Shown: positions 25,223 through 34,309, counted from the first letter of the stretch. The stretch: 44,524 nt of DNA from Berkiella sp050247135 (GCA_050247135.1 JBFWUT010000022.1:1-44524); one strand, 5' to 3'. Numbers and translations: made by a program. Notes: generated from the sequence alone by a model not told the origin.

Positions 25223-27427
25223 CTAGAAGTGCTTACCAAAAAAGCTTTCCAGATTTTTAGCCGCCACAGGCGCACTATACAAGTAACCTTGCATATAATC
25301 ACAACCCAATTCGGTTAAGATCTCAGCCTGTTTATCTGTCTCGACTCCCTCGGCAATGCTCTTAACCTCAAGTCCGGTCGCAAAAGCAAGAATGCCTCGG
25401 ATTAAAGCCTTGGTATTCTGATCTTTACCAATATTTCGAATAAACATAGGATCGATTTTAAGGATATCCACCGGCAACTGGTGAAGATAGCTTAAAGAAG
25501 AATAGCCCGTACCAAAATCATCAATAATAATTTTCACCCCTAACTCGCGCAAGGCTAATAAAACTTCCAAAGTATATTTTAGCTCGTCAAGCAAAGCAGT
25601 TTCAGGGATCTCAAATGCCAAATGATAAGTTGAAGGATCAAATGATATTTTTCTAAATAAGTGTTCTATACTTTCAACAAATTTTGGATGTGTTATTTGT
25701 TTTACCGAAAGGTTGACTGTCATCATTAAGTCATGCTGGCCCATCTGTCGCCACTGCATTGACTGCAGGCATGCCGTTTTTAAAATCCATTCACCCAAGG
25801 GTATAATTAAACCAGAGGCTTCTGCTTCAGCGATAAATTGAACCGGTGAAACATCTCCTAAGCCAGCATTTCTCCATCTTGCTAAGGCTTCTACCCCTAT
25901 CATCTTACGGTCTTTGATTTGTACGATTGGCTGATAGTATAAGTTAAACTCATTGCGTTCTAAAGCAGTTGTTAAGGATTGCTTGATTTGCTGGCTATAT
26001 TTGATCCCTGATGAAACTTGCTTAGAATAAAAAGAACATTCACTCTGTCGCTCTATAATCATCTCATGCAAGGTCACGGTCGCATTTTGAATTAAAGTAC
26101 TTGGAGTATCTCCATCTTGCGGATAAATTGCCACACCGGCTCGTAAGTGGATTTGTATTTCATTTTGTTTTGACAAATGCACAGCAAATGGTCTGATGAG
26201 TTTCTGAGCAACAAGGGCTACATCTAGCGCTTCAGCTGCATCAGCCAACATAATACCCAGTTGGTTATGCGCTATCCTCGCAACGGTATCGCCATCTCGA
26301 ACTAACCGCATCAAATGGTTACCCGTTTCTTGCAACAGTTTATCTCCAACAGCCTGCCCTAAACTTTCCGTTGTTTTGGCCAAATCAGCTATTTCAACAA
26401 TCACCACTCCGACAACACGTTTATCATGCAACGCTCTTGACATGGCTTGATTTAGCCGGTCTTCAAATAACTGACGATTCGGCAAATGAGTTACCACATC
26501 ATAATTAGCTGCATAATACAATTGTGTTTTATGCTCAATTTCACTTATTCCATAACTTACATCCGCTGCCAAAGCACGAAGCAATGTGGTTTCTTCGGTA
26601 CTGAAGTAATTCGGTACATTAGCATAGAGCGCGATAACACCATTGAAACCTGCGGCAGTCTTAAATGGGAATCCCGCTATAGATTGAAAATTGAATTTAA
26701 GCGCACGCGTTTGCCAGGCAAAGGCATTTTTTGAAAAGCCTGCAACGTCATTTACCACTACCGCATATTTTTTTCGTAAGGCCGACAATGCCGGCTCACC
26801 TCGTTCGGTTGCACTGGCATTTTGTAACCCTTCAAAAAGCATCCGCAAATAATCATCCTCTTTTCCTGAGGTGACCATCATATTCGGCTGTGCTTCAGCA
26901 GATTCGCTTATGCCAATCCAGACATAAGAAAATTGACCCACGTCTTTCAAAATTTGGCATATGTCTTTGAGCAACTGTTCTTTATCACGAATTCGTAAGA
27001 TAGCATGATTCGTCTGGCTGATTAGCTGGTGAATTTGATTCAAACGCTCCATTCTTTTCAAAGAAGCATCTAATTCACGCTGCTCTAGCAGCATTAAATA
27101 GGTTCGATGACTGATCAGAAAATAAAATAGTACACTCCCTGCGATAATTAAAAGCCAAATTTTACAAGGGTTTATCCAGGATAAAGCTGAGGTTGGCACG
27201 CCAAACACAGAAACAAGAACAGTTTCGGAAAATAAAATAGCAAAAAGGCTGGCAACACCAAAGTAGACCAACACCAGTTTAAGCGCAAAACGAGAAAATC
27301 TAGGCTCTTTCTCATCCGAGAAAACATCCATCTGAAAATCTGAGGCATCGATAAAATCCATCGACGTGTCTTGTGACTGATGGCTTTTGTTTAATTCGTC
27401 CTCTTGGGATGTGGCCTTGTTTGGCAT
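25223..27427 (-). CDS. GAF - degenerate GGDEF - EAL cyclic-di-GMP protein
   Basis: This 734-aa protein has two N-terminal membrane helices (LVLVYFGVASLFAILFSE and IWLLIIAGSVLFYFL), a GAF-type sensor region, a GGDEF domain and an EAL domain. The GGDEF motif is lost (VARIAHNQLGIM at that place), so cyclase activity is unlikely. The EAL part keeps EALARW, DDFGTGYSSLSYL, KIDPMFIRNI and AEGVET, so c-di-GMP phosphodiesterase activity is likely. The frame is open from 27514, but ATG 27427 with GGA eight bases before is the better start. Its closeness to the pilus locus suggests a role in surface behaviour. Confidence 0.9.
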   Translation of the reverse strand: MPNKATSQEDELNKSHQSQDTSMDFIDASDFQMDVFSDEKEPRFSRFALKLVLVYFGVASLFAILFSETVLVSVFGVPTSALSWINPCKIWLLIIAGSVLFYFLISHRTYLMLLEQRELDASLKRMERLNQIHQLISQTNHAILRIRDKEQLLKDICQILKDVGQFSYVWIGISESAEAQPNMMVTSGKEDDYLRMLFEGLQNASATERGEPALSALRKKYAVVVNDVAGFSKNAFAWQTRALKFNFQSIAGFPFKTAAGFNGVIALYANVPNYFSTEETTLLRALAADVSYGISEIEHKTQLYYAANYDVVTHLPNRQLFEDRLNQAMSRALHDKRVVGVVIVEIADLAKTTESLGQAVGDKLLQETGNHLMRLVRDGDTVARIAHNQLGIMLADAAEALDVALVAQKLIRPFAVHLSKQNEIQIHLRAGVAIYPQDGDTPSTLIQNATVTLHEMIIERQSECSFYSKQVSSGIKYSQQIKQSLTTALERNEFNLYYQPIVQIKDRKMIGVEALARWRNAGLGDVSPVQFIAEAEASGLIIPLGEWILKTACLQSMQWRQMGQHDLMMTVNLSVKQITHPKFVESIEHLFRKISFDPSTYHLAFEIPETALLDELKYTLEVLLALRELGVKIIIDDFGTGYSSLSYLHQLPVDILKIDPMFIRNIGKDQNTKALIRGILAFATGLEVKSIAEGVETDKQAEILTELGCDYMQGYLYSAPVAAKNLESFFGKHF

Positions 27428-27529
27428 ACTGTCATTCCGCTTGAACCCTCTGGCACCAATATTAAGTATGGTACTTTTTAGTGAGTGTGCCAACAAATTA
27501 CACTGGTTGCACAAGCAGGAGCAGATACC

Positions 27530-27605
<76 letters not shown>

Positions 27606-27673
27606 ATACAAAGGTGTGAAAGTATACGGCGGTTGAGGATTGCCGACAAGTCGAGCCTGGATAAATAAACAAA

Positions 27674-27709
27674 CTGACCAAATTTAGCAATCACCTGACC
27701 AAATTTGCG
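27674..27709 (+). promoter_or_regulatory. Candidate activator sites: 21-bp-spaced direct repeat
   Basis: CTGACCAAATTTAGC at 27674 and CTGACCAAATTTGCG at 27695 share CTGACCAAATTT and start exactly 21 bases apart, two helical turns. They lie 110-130 bases before the sigma-54 -24 element, the usual place for enhancer-binding protein sites such as those of PilR. Binding by PilR is inference. Confidence 0.5.
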
Positions 27710-27776
27710 CCCCTGGAGCAGTGTTGGGGGTCAATCTAGGTGCTCAAAATTCATTTATCCTGAATATCTCTTTGAA

Positions 27777-27808
27777 AATGAATCATTTATTTGAGTAAAT
27801 GATTCATT
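27777..27808. repeat. Inverted repeat abutting the pilin promoter
   Basis: AATGAATCATTTA (27777-27789) and TAAATGATTCATT (27796-27808) are perfect 13-bp complements around a 6-base loop. The last base overlaps the T of the -24 element. It could be a repressor operator or an IHF/other regulator site for the pilin promoter. Confidence 0.65.
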
Positions 27809-27823
27809 GGCATGAATAATGCA
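27808..27823 (+). promoter_or_regulatory. Sigma-54 promoter for the pilin genes
   Basis: TGGCATGAATAATGCA matches the -24/-12 consensus TGGCACG-N4-TTGCA closely, with the key GG (27809-27810) and GC (27821-27822) separated by exactly ten bases. It lies 33 bases before the first pilin ATG. RpoN-dependent control is typical of pilA. Confidence 0.8.
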
Positions 27824-27856
27824 ATGATAATGTTATAGTTGAGGAAATTGAAATAT

Positions 27857-28279
27857 ATGCAAGACTCAGCACTGCAACTTGGCTTTACGCTAATTGAACT
27901 GATGATAGTCGTTGCTATCATTGGGATCTTAGCTGCCATCGCCTTACCCGCCTATAGAGATTACATGGTGAGGTCGCGTGTTGCTGAATTAGTTGAAGTG
28001 GGCAGTACCGCCAAAAACTCTGTTTCAGAGTACCGAATCAACAAAGGCACCATGCCAACATCGAATACTGAAGCAGGTGTTACCAGCATTGTCTCAAATT
28101 TTGTTTCTGCCATTACCGTGGGTGCTAATGGGGTTATCACGATTACAGGGAATCAAACAAACTTACAATCTGGAGCCGCTTTTGCCTTAATCTTTACGCC
28201 GACTTTTTCTAATGGCGCGGTTCAATGGTCGTGCTCCGCAACAGGTGCCATCCAGTATGCACCTGCACCTTGTCGGTAA
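27857..28279 (+). CDS. pilA: Type IV major pilin (first copy)
   Basis: This 140-aa prepilin begins MQDSALQLG|FTLIELMIVV: a 9-residue leader ending in Gly for PilD cleavage, then N-methylated Phe and Glu at mature position 5. The hydrophobic alpha-helix runs to about residue 35. C126 and C139 near the end (WSCSATG...APCR) form the D-region disulfide loop. A TTG at 27839 is in frame but overlaps the ribosome site (GAGG, 27841-27844); ATG 27857 is preferred, with a longish 12-base spacing. It is driven by the sigma-54 promoter. The second pilin after 39 bases is a close paralogue with the same leader length. Confidence 0.95.
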   Translation: MQDSALQLGFTLIELMIVVAIIGILAAIALPAYRDYMVRSRVAELVEVGSTAKNSVSEYRINKGTMPTSNTEAGVTSIVSNFVSAITVGANGVITITGNQTNLQSGAAFALIFTPTFSNGAVQWSCSATGAIQYAPAPCR

Positions 28280-28318
28280 TGAATTCGAATGAGATTATTT
28301 ATTAATTAGGAGGATATG

Positions 28319-28741
28319 ATGAACATACAAACAAGACAAAGTGGCTTTACCCTGATTGAGTTGATGATCGTGGTTGCTATTATCGGTATCTTAGCGGCAA
28401 TCGCCATCCCAGCTTATAACGATTACATGGTGCGTGCTCGTGTATCGGAAATTATCAACGTCGGTGCTAATGCGAAAACAGCCGTTTCTGAATACCGCAT
28501 TGCTAAAGGCTCGATGCCCACATCCAATGCAACTGCAGGCGTTACCAGTGTCGTTTCGCAATACGTTTCGGGTCTAGCAGTAGGCGCAAACGGTGTAATC
28601 ACCATCACTGGAAACCAAACTAACTTAGGAAGTGGTGCTGCATTTGCTATCGTCTTAACCCCAACCTTCTCGAACGGGGCAGTCAGATGGACTTGCACGG
28701 CTACGGGCGCTACACAGTTTGCTCCTTCTTCATGCCGATAA
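28319..28741 (+). CDS. pilA: Type IV major pilin (second copy)
   Basis: This 140-aa prepilin begins MNIQTRQSG|FTLIELMIVV with the same 9-residue leader, Glu5 and C126/C139 loop as its upstream neighbour; the proteins are alike over their whole length. It has a much better ribosome site (AGGAGG at 28308-28313, five bases before ATG 28319; an ATG at 28316 is too close). That suggests stronger translation than copy one. The paired genes imply a recent tandem duplication with divergence mainly in the first nine residues and scattered sites. A strong hairpin follows the stop. Confidence 0.96.
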   Translation: MNIQTRQSGFTLIELMIVVAIIGILAAIAIPAYNDYMVRARVSEIINVGANAKTAVSEYRIAKGSMPTSNATAGVTSVVSQYVSGLAVGANGVITITGNQTNLGSGAAFAIVLTPTFSNGAVRWTCTATGATQFAPSSCR

Positions 28742-30678
28742 GTTATCTAAACAAAGTTAAAAAGGGGGCCGGAGCCCCCTTCTTTGTATTAGCACTCATC
28801 GCATTTACCCTCATTGCCTTTTTGCTTTATTGGCAAGGCCTTTCTGGGCCATTTTTACTGGATGATTTACAATCAATCGAGCCCGCTAAGCTCGATGTGT
28901 TTTCTCTGTCACGACTTCTAGAAATCAGTCTACAAAATGATTCAGGTCCACTAGGGCGTCCAATTTCTATTGCAAGCTTCGCACTCAATGACTATTTTTT
29001 TGGGTTGGATCCTTTTTATTTCAAAATCGTTAATCTTATTATCCATGTCCTGTGTGGCATGTGTGTGGCCTTTTTTGCCTATTTGGTCATGCTATTTATG
29101 CCAAGAGCAAAGCGATATGCTGAGCTCATAGGATTTTTCACTGGACTTTTATGGTTAATCCACCCTTTACAGGTCAGCACGGTACTCTATCCCGTGCAAC
29201 GGATGACACAGTTGTGTCATTTATTCATCCTTCTGGGGTTAAATACCTATCTGTGCGGCAGGATCAAACAATTAACACATAAACCCCATAGCAGCCTAAT
29301 CCTTGTCATGAGTTTTGCCTTTTTCTTTCCCTTGGCAGTCCTCAGTAAAGAAACTGGCATTTTATTTCCCTGGTATGTGTTAATTACTGAGTGCTTTATT
29401 CTCAGATTTCAGGGCACAAAAATCCAAAGCCGTTGTTTAAAATGGTTCCATATCTCTTTATCTGCCACGATCCTGATTTGTGCTTTTATTTATTATTGGC
29501 AACATTTTGATACTTTTATGGCTTTGTTTGCTGATAAAAGAATAACACTCTTAGATCGGGTTTATACCCAAATTAACGCCCTGGTTTTTTATCTTAAGTT
29601 AATTATTATTCCGCAATTGACTGATATGGGGCTTTATCATGACGATTTTATTATTACAAGAACAATCGATGTTCAAACGGCATTATGCTCCCTGCTCCTT
29701 GGCAGCATGGCTCTATTAGTCATCTTCTTGCGAAAACGTGCCCCAATGGTCTCTTTTGGGATAGCGTGGTTTTTTGTATCACATGCTATTGAATCAACCG
29801 TACTACCCCTTGAAATGGTGTTTGAACACCGTAATTATCTCGCAAGTGTCGGCTTATTGTTAATAGCGACTTACTACTTCATTCCATTTTACAAAAAAGT
29901 CGATATAGCCCCCAAACGGTTTTATTATATCTTTACATTTTTGTTCATTTCATTATTGGCCGCCATCACCTTTCAGCGAAGTTATATCTGGTCCTCCAGT
30001 GAGCGATTTTTGCAAGAATCTCGCATTCAACATCCCCGCTCACCCCGTGTCCATATTGAAATTGCCAACCTGTTCTTAAAAGAGAGATTGTATCAGCAAG
30101 CATTCGAGGAACTTGATGAGGCCGCTCGTTTAGATCCATTTAATGCAGGAATACCTTTGCATAAAATTTTGATCTTTTGTCACTTAAATAGAGTCCCCCC
30201 CCAGCTCTACCAAGAAGCGAACCAAAAAATACAGCAAGGTGCCATTACACCATATGTCATTACCGTGTTAGATATCATGGTGCAAAACCTATTTAACAAC
30301 CAGTGTAAAGGGGTAGATAGAAAAAAGGTCATTGAACTCATTCAAGCCTGCAATGAAAATCAAAATCTCAAATATAAACCTAAATATAAAGCAGTACTCT
30401 ATCATTTAGAATCAGGCCTTGAGTTACTCAACAATAACCTCGACAACTCCCGGTACTTGCTTTTGGAGTCATATAAAGCTTACCCCAAACGAATTGAGCC
30501 CTTAATTCAAAAAGCCTATCTTGAAATGAAACATAACATGCTAAAAGAGGCAGAAAAATCGATTGCTTTTGCACATCATGAACTTAAAGACAATAAAGCA
30601 GCCAAATCAACGTTGCAAAAATTAGACTTCACCATGCAAACGCTCAAGCAACATGAGAAAAAGGAGGCAAGTGAATGA
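28732..30678 (+). CDS. GT-C fold membrane protein with TPR tail; candidate pilin glycosyltransferase
   Basis: This 648-aa protein starts with about ten membrane helices and an early loop DD motif (GPFLLDDLQSIEP), followed by GRPISIASFALNDYFFG and LIHPLQVSTVLYPVQRMTQL. This is the layout of the TMTC/DUF1736-like GT-C family that uses polyprenyl-linked sugars. From about residue 455 a soluble TPR-like region follows (IEIANLFLKERLYQQAFEELDEAARLDP). ATG 28732 overlaps the pilin stop. Its place directly behind pilA suggests a pilin O-glycosyltransferase role, as TfpW-like genes have. Its ATGA overlaps the next gene. Confidence 0.75.
   Translation: MPISYLNKVKKGAGAPFFVLALIAFTLIAFLLYWQGLSGPFLLDDLQSIEPAKLDVFSLSRLLEISLQNDSGPLGRPISIASFALNDYFFGLDPFYFKIVNLIIHVLCGMCVAFFAYLVMLFMPRAKRYAELIGFFTGLLWLIHPLQVSTVLYPVQRMTQLCHLFILLGLNTYLCGRIKQLTHKPHSSLILVMSFAFFFPLAVLSKETGILFPWYVLITECFILRFQGTKIQSRCLKWFHISLSATILICAFIYYWQHFDTFMALFADKRITLLDRVYTQINALVFYLKLIIIPQLTDMGLYHDDFIITRTIDVQTALCSLLLGSMALLVIFLRKRAPMVSFGIAWFFVSHAIESTVLPLEMVFEHRNYLASVGLLLIATYYFIPFYKKVDIAPKRFYYIFTFLFISLLAAITFQRSYIWSSSERFLQESRIQHPRSPRVHIEIANLFLKERLYQQAFEELDEAARLDPFNAGIPLHKILIFCHLNRVPPQLYQEANQKIQQGAITPYVITVLDIMVQNLFNNQCKGVDRKKVIELIQACNENQNLKYKPKYKAVLYHLESGLELLNNNLDNSRYLLLESYKAYPKRIEPLIQKAYLEMKHNMLKEAEKSIAFAHHELKDNKAAKSTLQKLDFTMQTLKQHEKKEASE
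28751..28787 (+). terminator. Attenuator/terminator hairpin after the pilin genes
   Basis: AAGGGGGC (28762-28769) pairs with GCCCCCTT (28774-28781) around CGGA, and the stem is continued outside by ACAAAG (28751-28756) and CTTTGT (28782-28787). The U-rich right side makes it terminator-like. It begins 9 bases after the second pilin stop and lies inside the first codons of the next gene, so it probably cuts read-through from the pilin mRNA. Confidence 0.8.
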
Positions 30679-31616
30679 TATCGATTATTATTCCTGCTAA
30701 AAATGAAGAGAAGGGCTTGCTGACTTTTTTGCCATCATTGTGTGAGCAGTATCCTGATTTTGAGATCATTTTGGTCGACGATGGCTCAACCGATAATACT
30801 GCAGAGGTTGCCAAGGCACTTGGGGTTACTGTTATCCGTCACCCTTGTAGCATGGGTAATGGCGCAGCGATCAAAACCGGGGCTCGTGCTGCCTCTGGTG
30901 AGATCTTGATTTTCATGGATGCCGATGGCCAACACCAAACTAATGACATTCAACCCCTACTAGAAAAATACCAGAGTGGTTATGATTTAGTCGTTGGAGC
31001 AAGAGCTAAACACCACCAAGCCAGCACTTGGCGCTGGCTTGGAAACAGCCTTTACAACAAAATTGCCACATTGCTCGTTGGACAACCCGTTTTAGATTTA
31101 ACCTCTGGATTTAGGATTGTCAATGCCAATAAATTTAAAGAATTTATGCATTTAATCCCTAATGGCTTTTCCTGTCCCACAACGATTACCATGGCATTTT
31201 TTCGCAGCGGCTATGCCGTGGCTTACGTCCCCATTGAAGTCAAACAACGTATCGGTGTCAGCCATCTCAGGCCATTTTCCGATGGCGTTAAATTCTTATT
31301 AATTATCTATAAAATGGCTACGTTATATTCTCCTTTGAAAATATTTCTGCCCCTTGCGCTATTACATTTTATCGCAGGATTCGCCAATTACGTTTACACC
31401 TATTCTACACAAGGCCGCTTCACCAACATGAGTGCTGTTTTGCTTTCTACTTCGGTTATCATCTTCCTCATTGGCCTCATCTCTGAACAAATTACCTGCC
31501 TCATGTATAGCAATCAATACACGACTCATGCTCTCAATAAGCAAGATCCTGATAGTGTGACTAAAGACGTTCCTTTGCATAAACCCAAGAATCAATATGC
31601 ACAAAAACGCGATTAA
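30675..31616 (+). CDS. GT2 family glycosyltransferase (polyprenyl-phosphate sugar synthase-like)
   Basis: This 313-aa protein has the GT2 core of dolichol-phosphate mannose synthases: MISIIIPAKNEEKGL, LVDDGSTDNT, the DxD site FMDADGQHQ and a DLTSGFRI loop, then two C-terminal membrane helices (~222-240 and ~253-272). It would load a sugar from a nucleotide donor onto undecaprenyl phosphate on the cytoplasmic face. It overlaps the GT-C gene by four bases and the flippase-like gene by twenty, indicating one translational unit. The sugar cannot be told from sequence. Confidence 0.9.
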   Translation: MISIIIPAKNEEKGLLTFLPSLCEQYPDFEIILVDDGSTDNTAEVAKALGVTVIRHPCSMGNGAAIKTGARAASGEILIFMDADGQHQTNDIQPLLEKYQSGYDLVVGARAKHHQASTWRWLGNSLYNKIATLLVGQPVLDLTSGFRIVNANKFKEFMHLIPNGFSCPTTITMAFFRSGYAVAYVPIEVKQRIGVSHLRPFSDGVKFLLIIYKMATLYSPLKIFLPLALLHFIAGFANYVYTYSTQGRFTNMSAVLLSTSVIIFLIGLISEQITCLMYSNQYTTHALNKQDPDSVTKDVPLHKPKNQYAQKRD

Positions 31617-32544
31617 ATTACTCTCTTATTGCCTTTTGATCCTGGTGATTTTTGGGATGTTTTATCACTATCGCGATGATATTTATGCCGTGTTTTCCCG
31701 GGTCAAATGGTCCTATATTGGTATCTTGAGCTTATTACATATTCCCATGATTGCCCTTGGTGGTCTTTCATTCAAATTTCTCTGTTCGCATTATGAGATC
31801 AATCTAAAATGGAGAGATTGGGCAGGGCTCAGTTTTATTGCCAATTTTCTTAACCAACTTCTACCCTATCGTTTGGGTATGGGCTTTCGTTATCTTTACA
31901 TGCGCCAGCATTTTCACATGGCTAATTCACAGTTTGTCTATGTGATGCTAATCTATTTTGTGTTCACTATCGTCATCTGCGCTATTTTTGCACTGTTAGG
32001 CTGGCTGTTTAGCAACCTTCCCGCAACTTTTAATCATCTGTTTTACGTCACTTGCTTACTGGGATTCTTCTTTACTGGCTTCATTATCTGGCTTAAGCGC
32101 AGCCGTTTTAATGCCACTCAGATAATGGGTAAAGCCTTAACAGCGCTGCAAGAGCTGATTGCCGATCCTAAAATATTCTTTTTCTCATTTATCGCACTCA
32201 CCTTGGTCAATATCCTAATGGCTGCGTTATTTTATCTGTGTTTATTAGCAATTAATGCTCCCTTACCTATATCCCACTGTTTATTTTTAGTTGGTGTCTT
32301 GACCATTGCGATGCTATTCCCCTTAACACCAGGCAACATTGGCATTTTAGAGGCATTATTTGGCACCTTAACTCAAGTTATTTATCATGACTTTAGTATG
32401 GGTTTTGCAGCGATTGCCCTCTATCGCGTTAGCCAATGGATCCCCTCAATTATTTTAGGTTCAACATTCAGTTTTCTATTGGCAGGGTCTATTATACCCA
32501 GTATATCAGGGGAGTATAAAAGCAAAATGGGAAGAGTTAACTAG
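31597..32544 (+). CDS. Flippase-like/LPG synthase transmembrane domain protein (UPF0104)
   Basis: This 315-aa polytopic protein has about eight helices and family motifs: GLSFKFLC, an NQLLPYRLGMGFRYLYMRQ segment, and PLTPGNIGILEALFG near residue 245. This is the LPG_synthase_TM/UPF0104 fold without the soluble MprF catalytic part. Members are often paired with polyprenyl-phosphate sugar synthases and proposed to flip the lipid-linked sugar. It overlaps the GT2 gene by 20 bases, which strongly suggests that role. pilB follows after 31 bases. Confidence 0.85.
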   Translation: MHKNAIKLLSYCLLILVIFGMFYHYRDDIYAVFSRVKWSYIGILSLLHIPMIALGGLSFKFLCSHYEINLKWRDWAGLSFIANFLNQLLPYRLGMGFRYLYMRQHFHMANSQFVYVMLIYFVFTIVICAIFALLGWLFSNLPATFNHLFYVTCLLGFFFTGFIIWLKRSRFNATQIMGKALTALQELIADPKIFFFSFIALTLVNILMAALFYLCLLAINAPLPISHCLFLVGVLTIAMLFPLTPGNIGILEALFGTLTQVIYHDFSMGFAAIALYRVSQWIPSIILGSTFSFLLAGSIIPSISGEYKSKMGRVN

Positions 32545-32575
32545 GCTTATACTATATAGGTACTAAATGGATTAA

Positions 32576-34306
32576 ATGACCTTAAACCCTATGACTGAAA
32601 ATGCTCAAGCCCTCAATGGCCTGGCTAAAAAATTAGTACAGGCAAATTTGCTGGATGGTTCCACAGCGCTACAGGCCATGGAAGGAGCCGTCCGCAAAAA
32701 AATGCCTTTTGTTGCTTATCTGGTCGATAAATCTCTGGTCAACGCCAAAGATTTAGCCGTTCATGCCTCGATTGAATTTGGTGATCCCCTATTTGATCTC
32801 AATGCGATGGATTTGGATGCCATCCCCAAAGAACTGGTTAGTGAAAAGCTTATTCGTCAGCACCATGCCTTACCCCTGTTTCGCCGAGGTAACCGATTGT
32901 TTGTTGCTGTTTCTGATCCAACTAATTTGGAAGCACTCGATGAATTTAAATTCCATACTGGTATTAACACCGAAGCGATTATTGTTGAAGAAACCAAACT
33001 CGTTGACATCATTGAAAAGATACTCACTGAAAACGAGTCTTCAGCACTTGACGATCTTAAAGATACCGATCTCGATGCCTTAGATTTTTCTAGCGCTGAT
33101 GACATTCAGAAAGCAGACGATGATTCAGATTCAGAAGTAGACGATGCCCCTATTGTCCGTTTCGTTAACAAAGTCTTACTCGATGCCATCAATCGAGGGG
33201 CTTCTGATATCCACTTTGAACCTTATGAAAAGACTTATCGTGTTAGATTACGCCAAGATGGTATTTTAAATGAGTTTGCTACACCGCCTGTTAATCTTGC
33301 TCCACGTTTAGCGGCACGCTTAAAAGTCATGTCACGTCTGGATATTTCTGAACGGCGCGTCCCGCAAGACGGTCGTTTTAAAATGAAGCTTTCAAAAAAT
33401 CGCGCTATCGATTTTCGTGTCAGCACCTGCCCTACGCTATTTGGCGAAAAAGTCGTTATGCGTATCCTGGATCCTTCTAGCGCCAAAATGGGGATTGATG
33501 CCTTAGGCTACGAACCCGATCAAAGAGAAGCATTTTTGAGTGCTATCCATCGTCCTCAAGGCATGGTTCTGGTAACAGGTCCTACCGGTAGTGGTAAAAC
33601 CGTATCACTCTATACCGCATTGAATATTTTAAATACCAGCGAAGTCAATATTTCAACGGCTGAAGATCCTGTGGAAATTAACCTCCCAGGTATTAACCAG
33701 GTAAATGTAAACCCTAAAGCTGGTTTAACCTTTTCCAGCGCATTACGAGCCTTTTTACGACAAGATCCTGATATTATCATGGTGGGTGAGGTTCGAGACC
33801 TCGAAACTGCCGAAATCGCAGTCAAAGCGGCGCAAACCGGTCATATGGTATTATCCACGTTACATACTAATAGCGCTCCTGAAACACTCACCCGAATGGT
33901 AAACATGGGTATTCAAGCCTTTAACCTTGCGACTTCTGTTACCTTGGTCATCGCACAGCGTTTGGCTCGCAGGCTATGCGCCTCCTGCAAACAACAAGTC
34001 ACTTTCCCACCTGAAGCTCTACTGGGAATGGGGTTCACAGAAGAAGACATCAAAGAAAATTTCCCTATTTTCGAACCCAAAGGATGCGATCTCTGTACCC
34101 ATGGCTTTAAAGGTCGCGTGGGTCTGTATGAAGTAATGCCAGTTACAGAAGCTATCGGCAAAATCATTATGGAAGGTGGTAATGCTTTTGATATTGCGAC
34201 ACAAATGAAATCAGAAGGTGTTATTAATTTACGACGTGCCGGTTTAAATAAAGTAAAAACAGGGCTCACCAGTATCGAAGAGATAAGTCGGGTTACCAAG
34301 GATTAG
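32576..34306 (+). CDS. pilB: Type IV pilus assembly ATPase PilB
   Basis: This 576-aa secretion-type ATPase powers pilus extension. It has an N-terminal MshEN-like domain (~1-160), an acidic linker (ADDDSDSEVDDAP), the Walker A G335PTGSGKT, the Asp/His boxes (LRQDPDIIMVGEVRD, TGHMVLSTLHTNSA) and a zinc tetracysteine (CASC ... CDLC). Length is standard. pilC starts three bases after its stop. Confidence 0.98.
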   Translation: MTLNPMTENAQALNGLAKKLVQANLLDGSTALQAMEGAVRKKMPFVAYLVDKSLVNAKDLAVHASIEFGDPLFDLNAMDLDAIPKELVSEKLIRQHHALPLFRRGNRLFVAVSDPTNLEALDEFKFHTGINTEAIIVEETKLVDIIEKILTENESSALDDLKDTDLDALDFSSADDIQKADDDSDSEVDDAPIVRFVNKVLLDAINRGASDIHFEPYEKTYRVRLRQDGILNEFATPPVNLAPRLAARLKVMSRLDISERRVPQDGRFKMKLSKNRAIDFRVSTCPTLFGEKVVMRILDPSSAKMGIDALGYEPDQREAFLSAIHRPQGMVLVTGPTGSGKTVSLYTALNILNTSEVNISTAEDPVEINLPGINQVNVNPKAGLTFSSALRAFLRQDPDIIMVGEVRDLETAEIAVKAAQTGHMVLSTLHTNSAPETLTRMVNMGIQAFNLATSVTLVIAQRLARRLCASCKQQVTFPPEALLGMGFTEEDIKENFPIFEPKGCDLCTHGFKGRVGLYEVMPVTEAIGKIIMEGGNAFDIATQMKSEGVINLRRAGLNKVKTGLTSIEEISRVTKD

Positions 34307-34309
34307 ATT

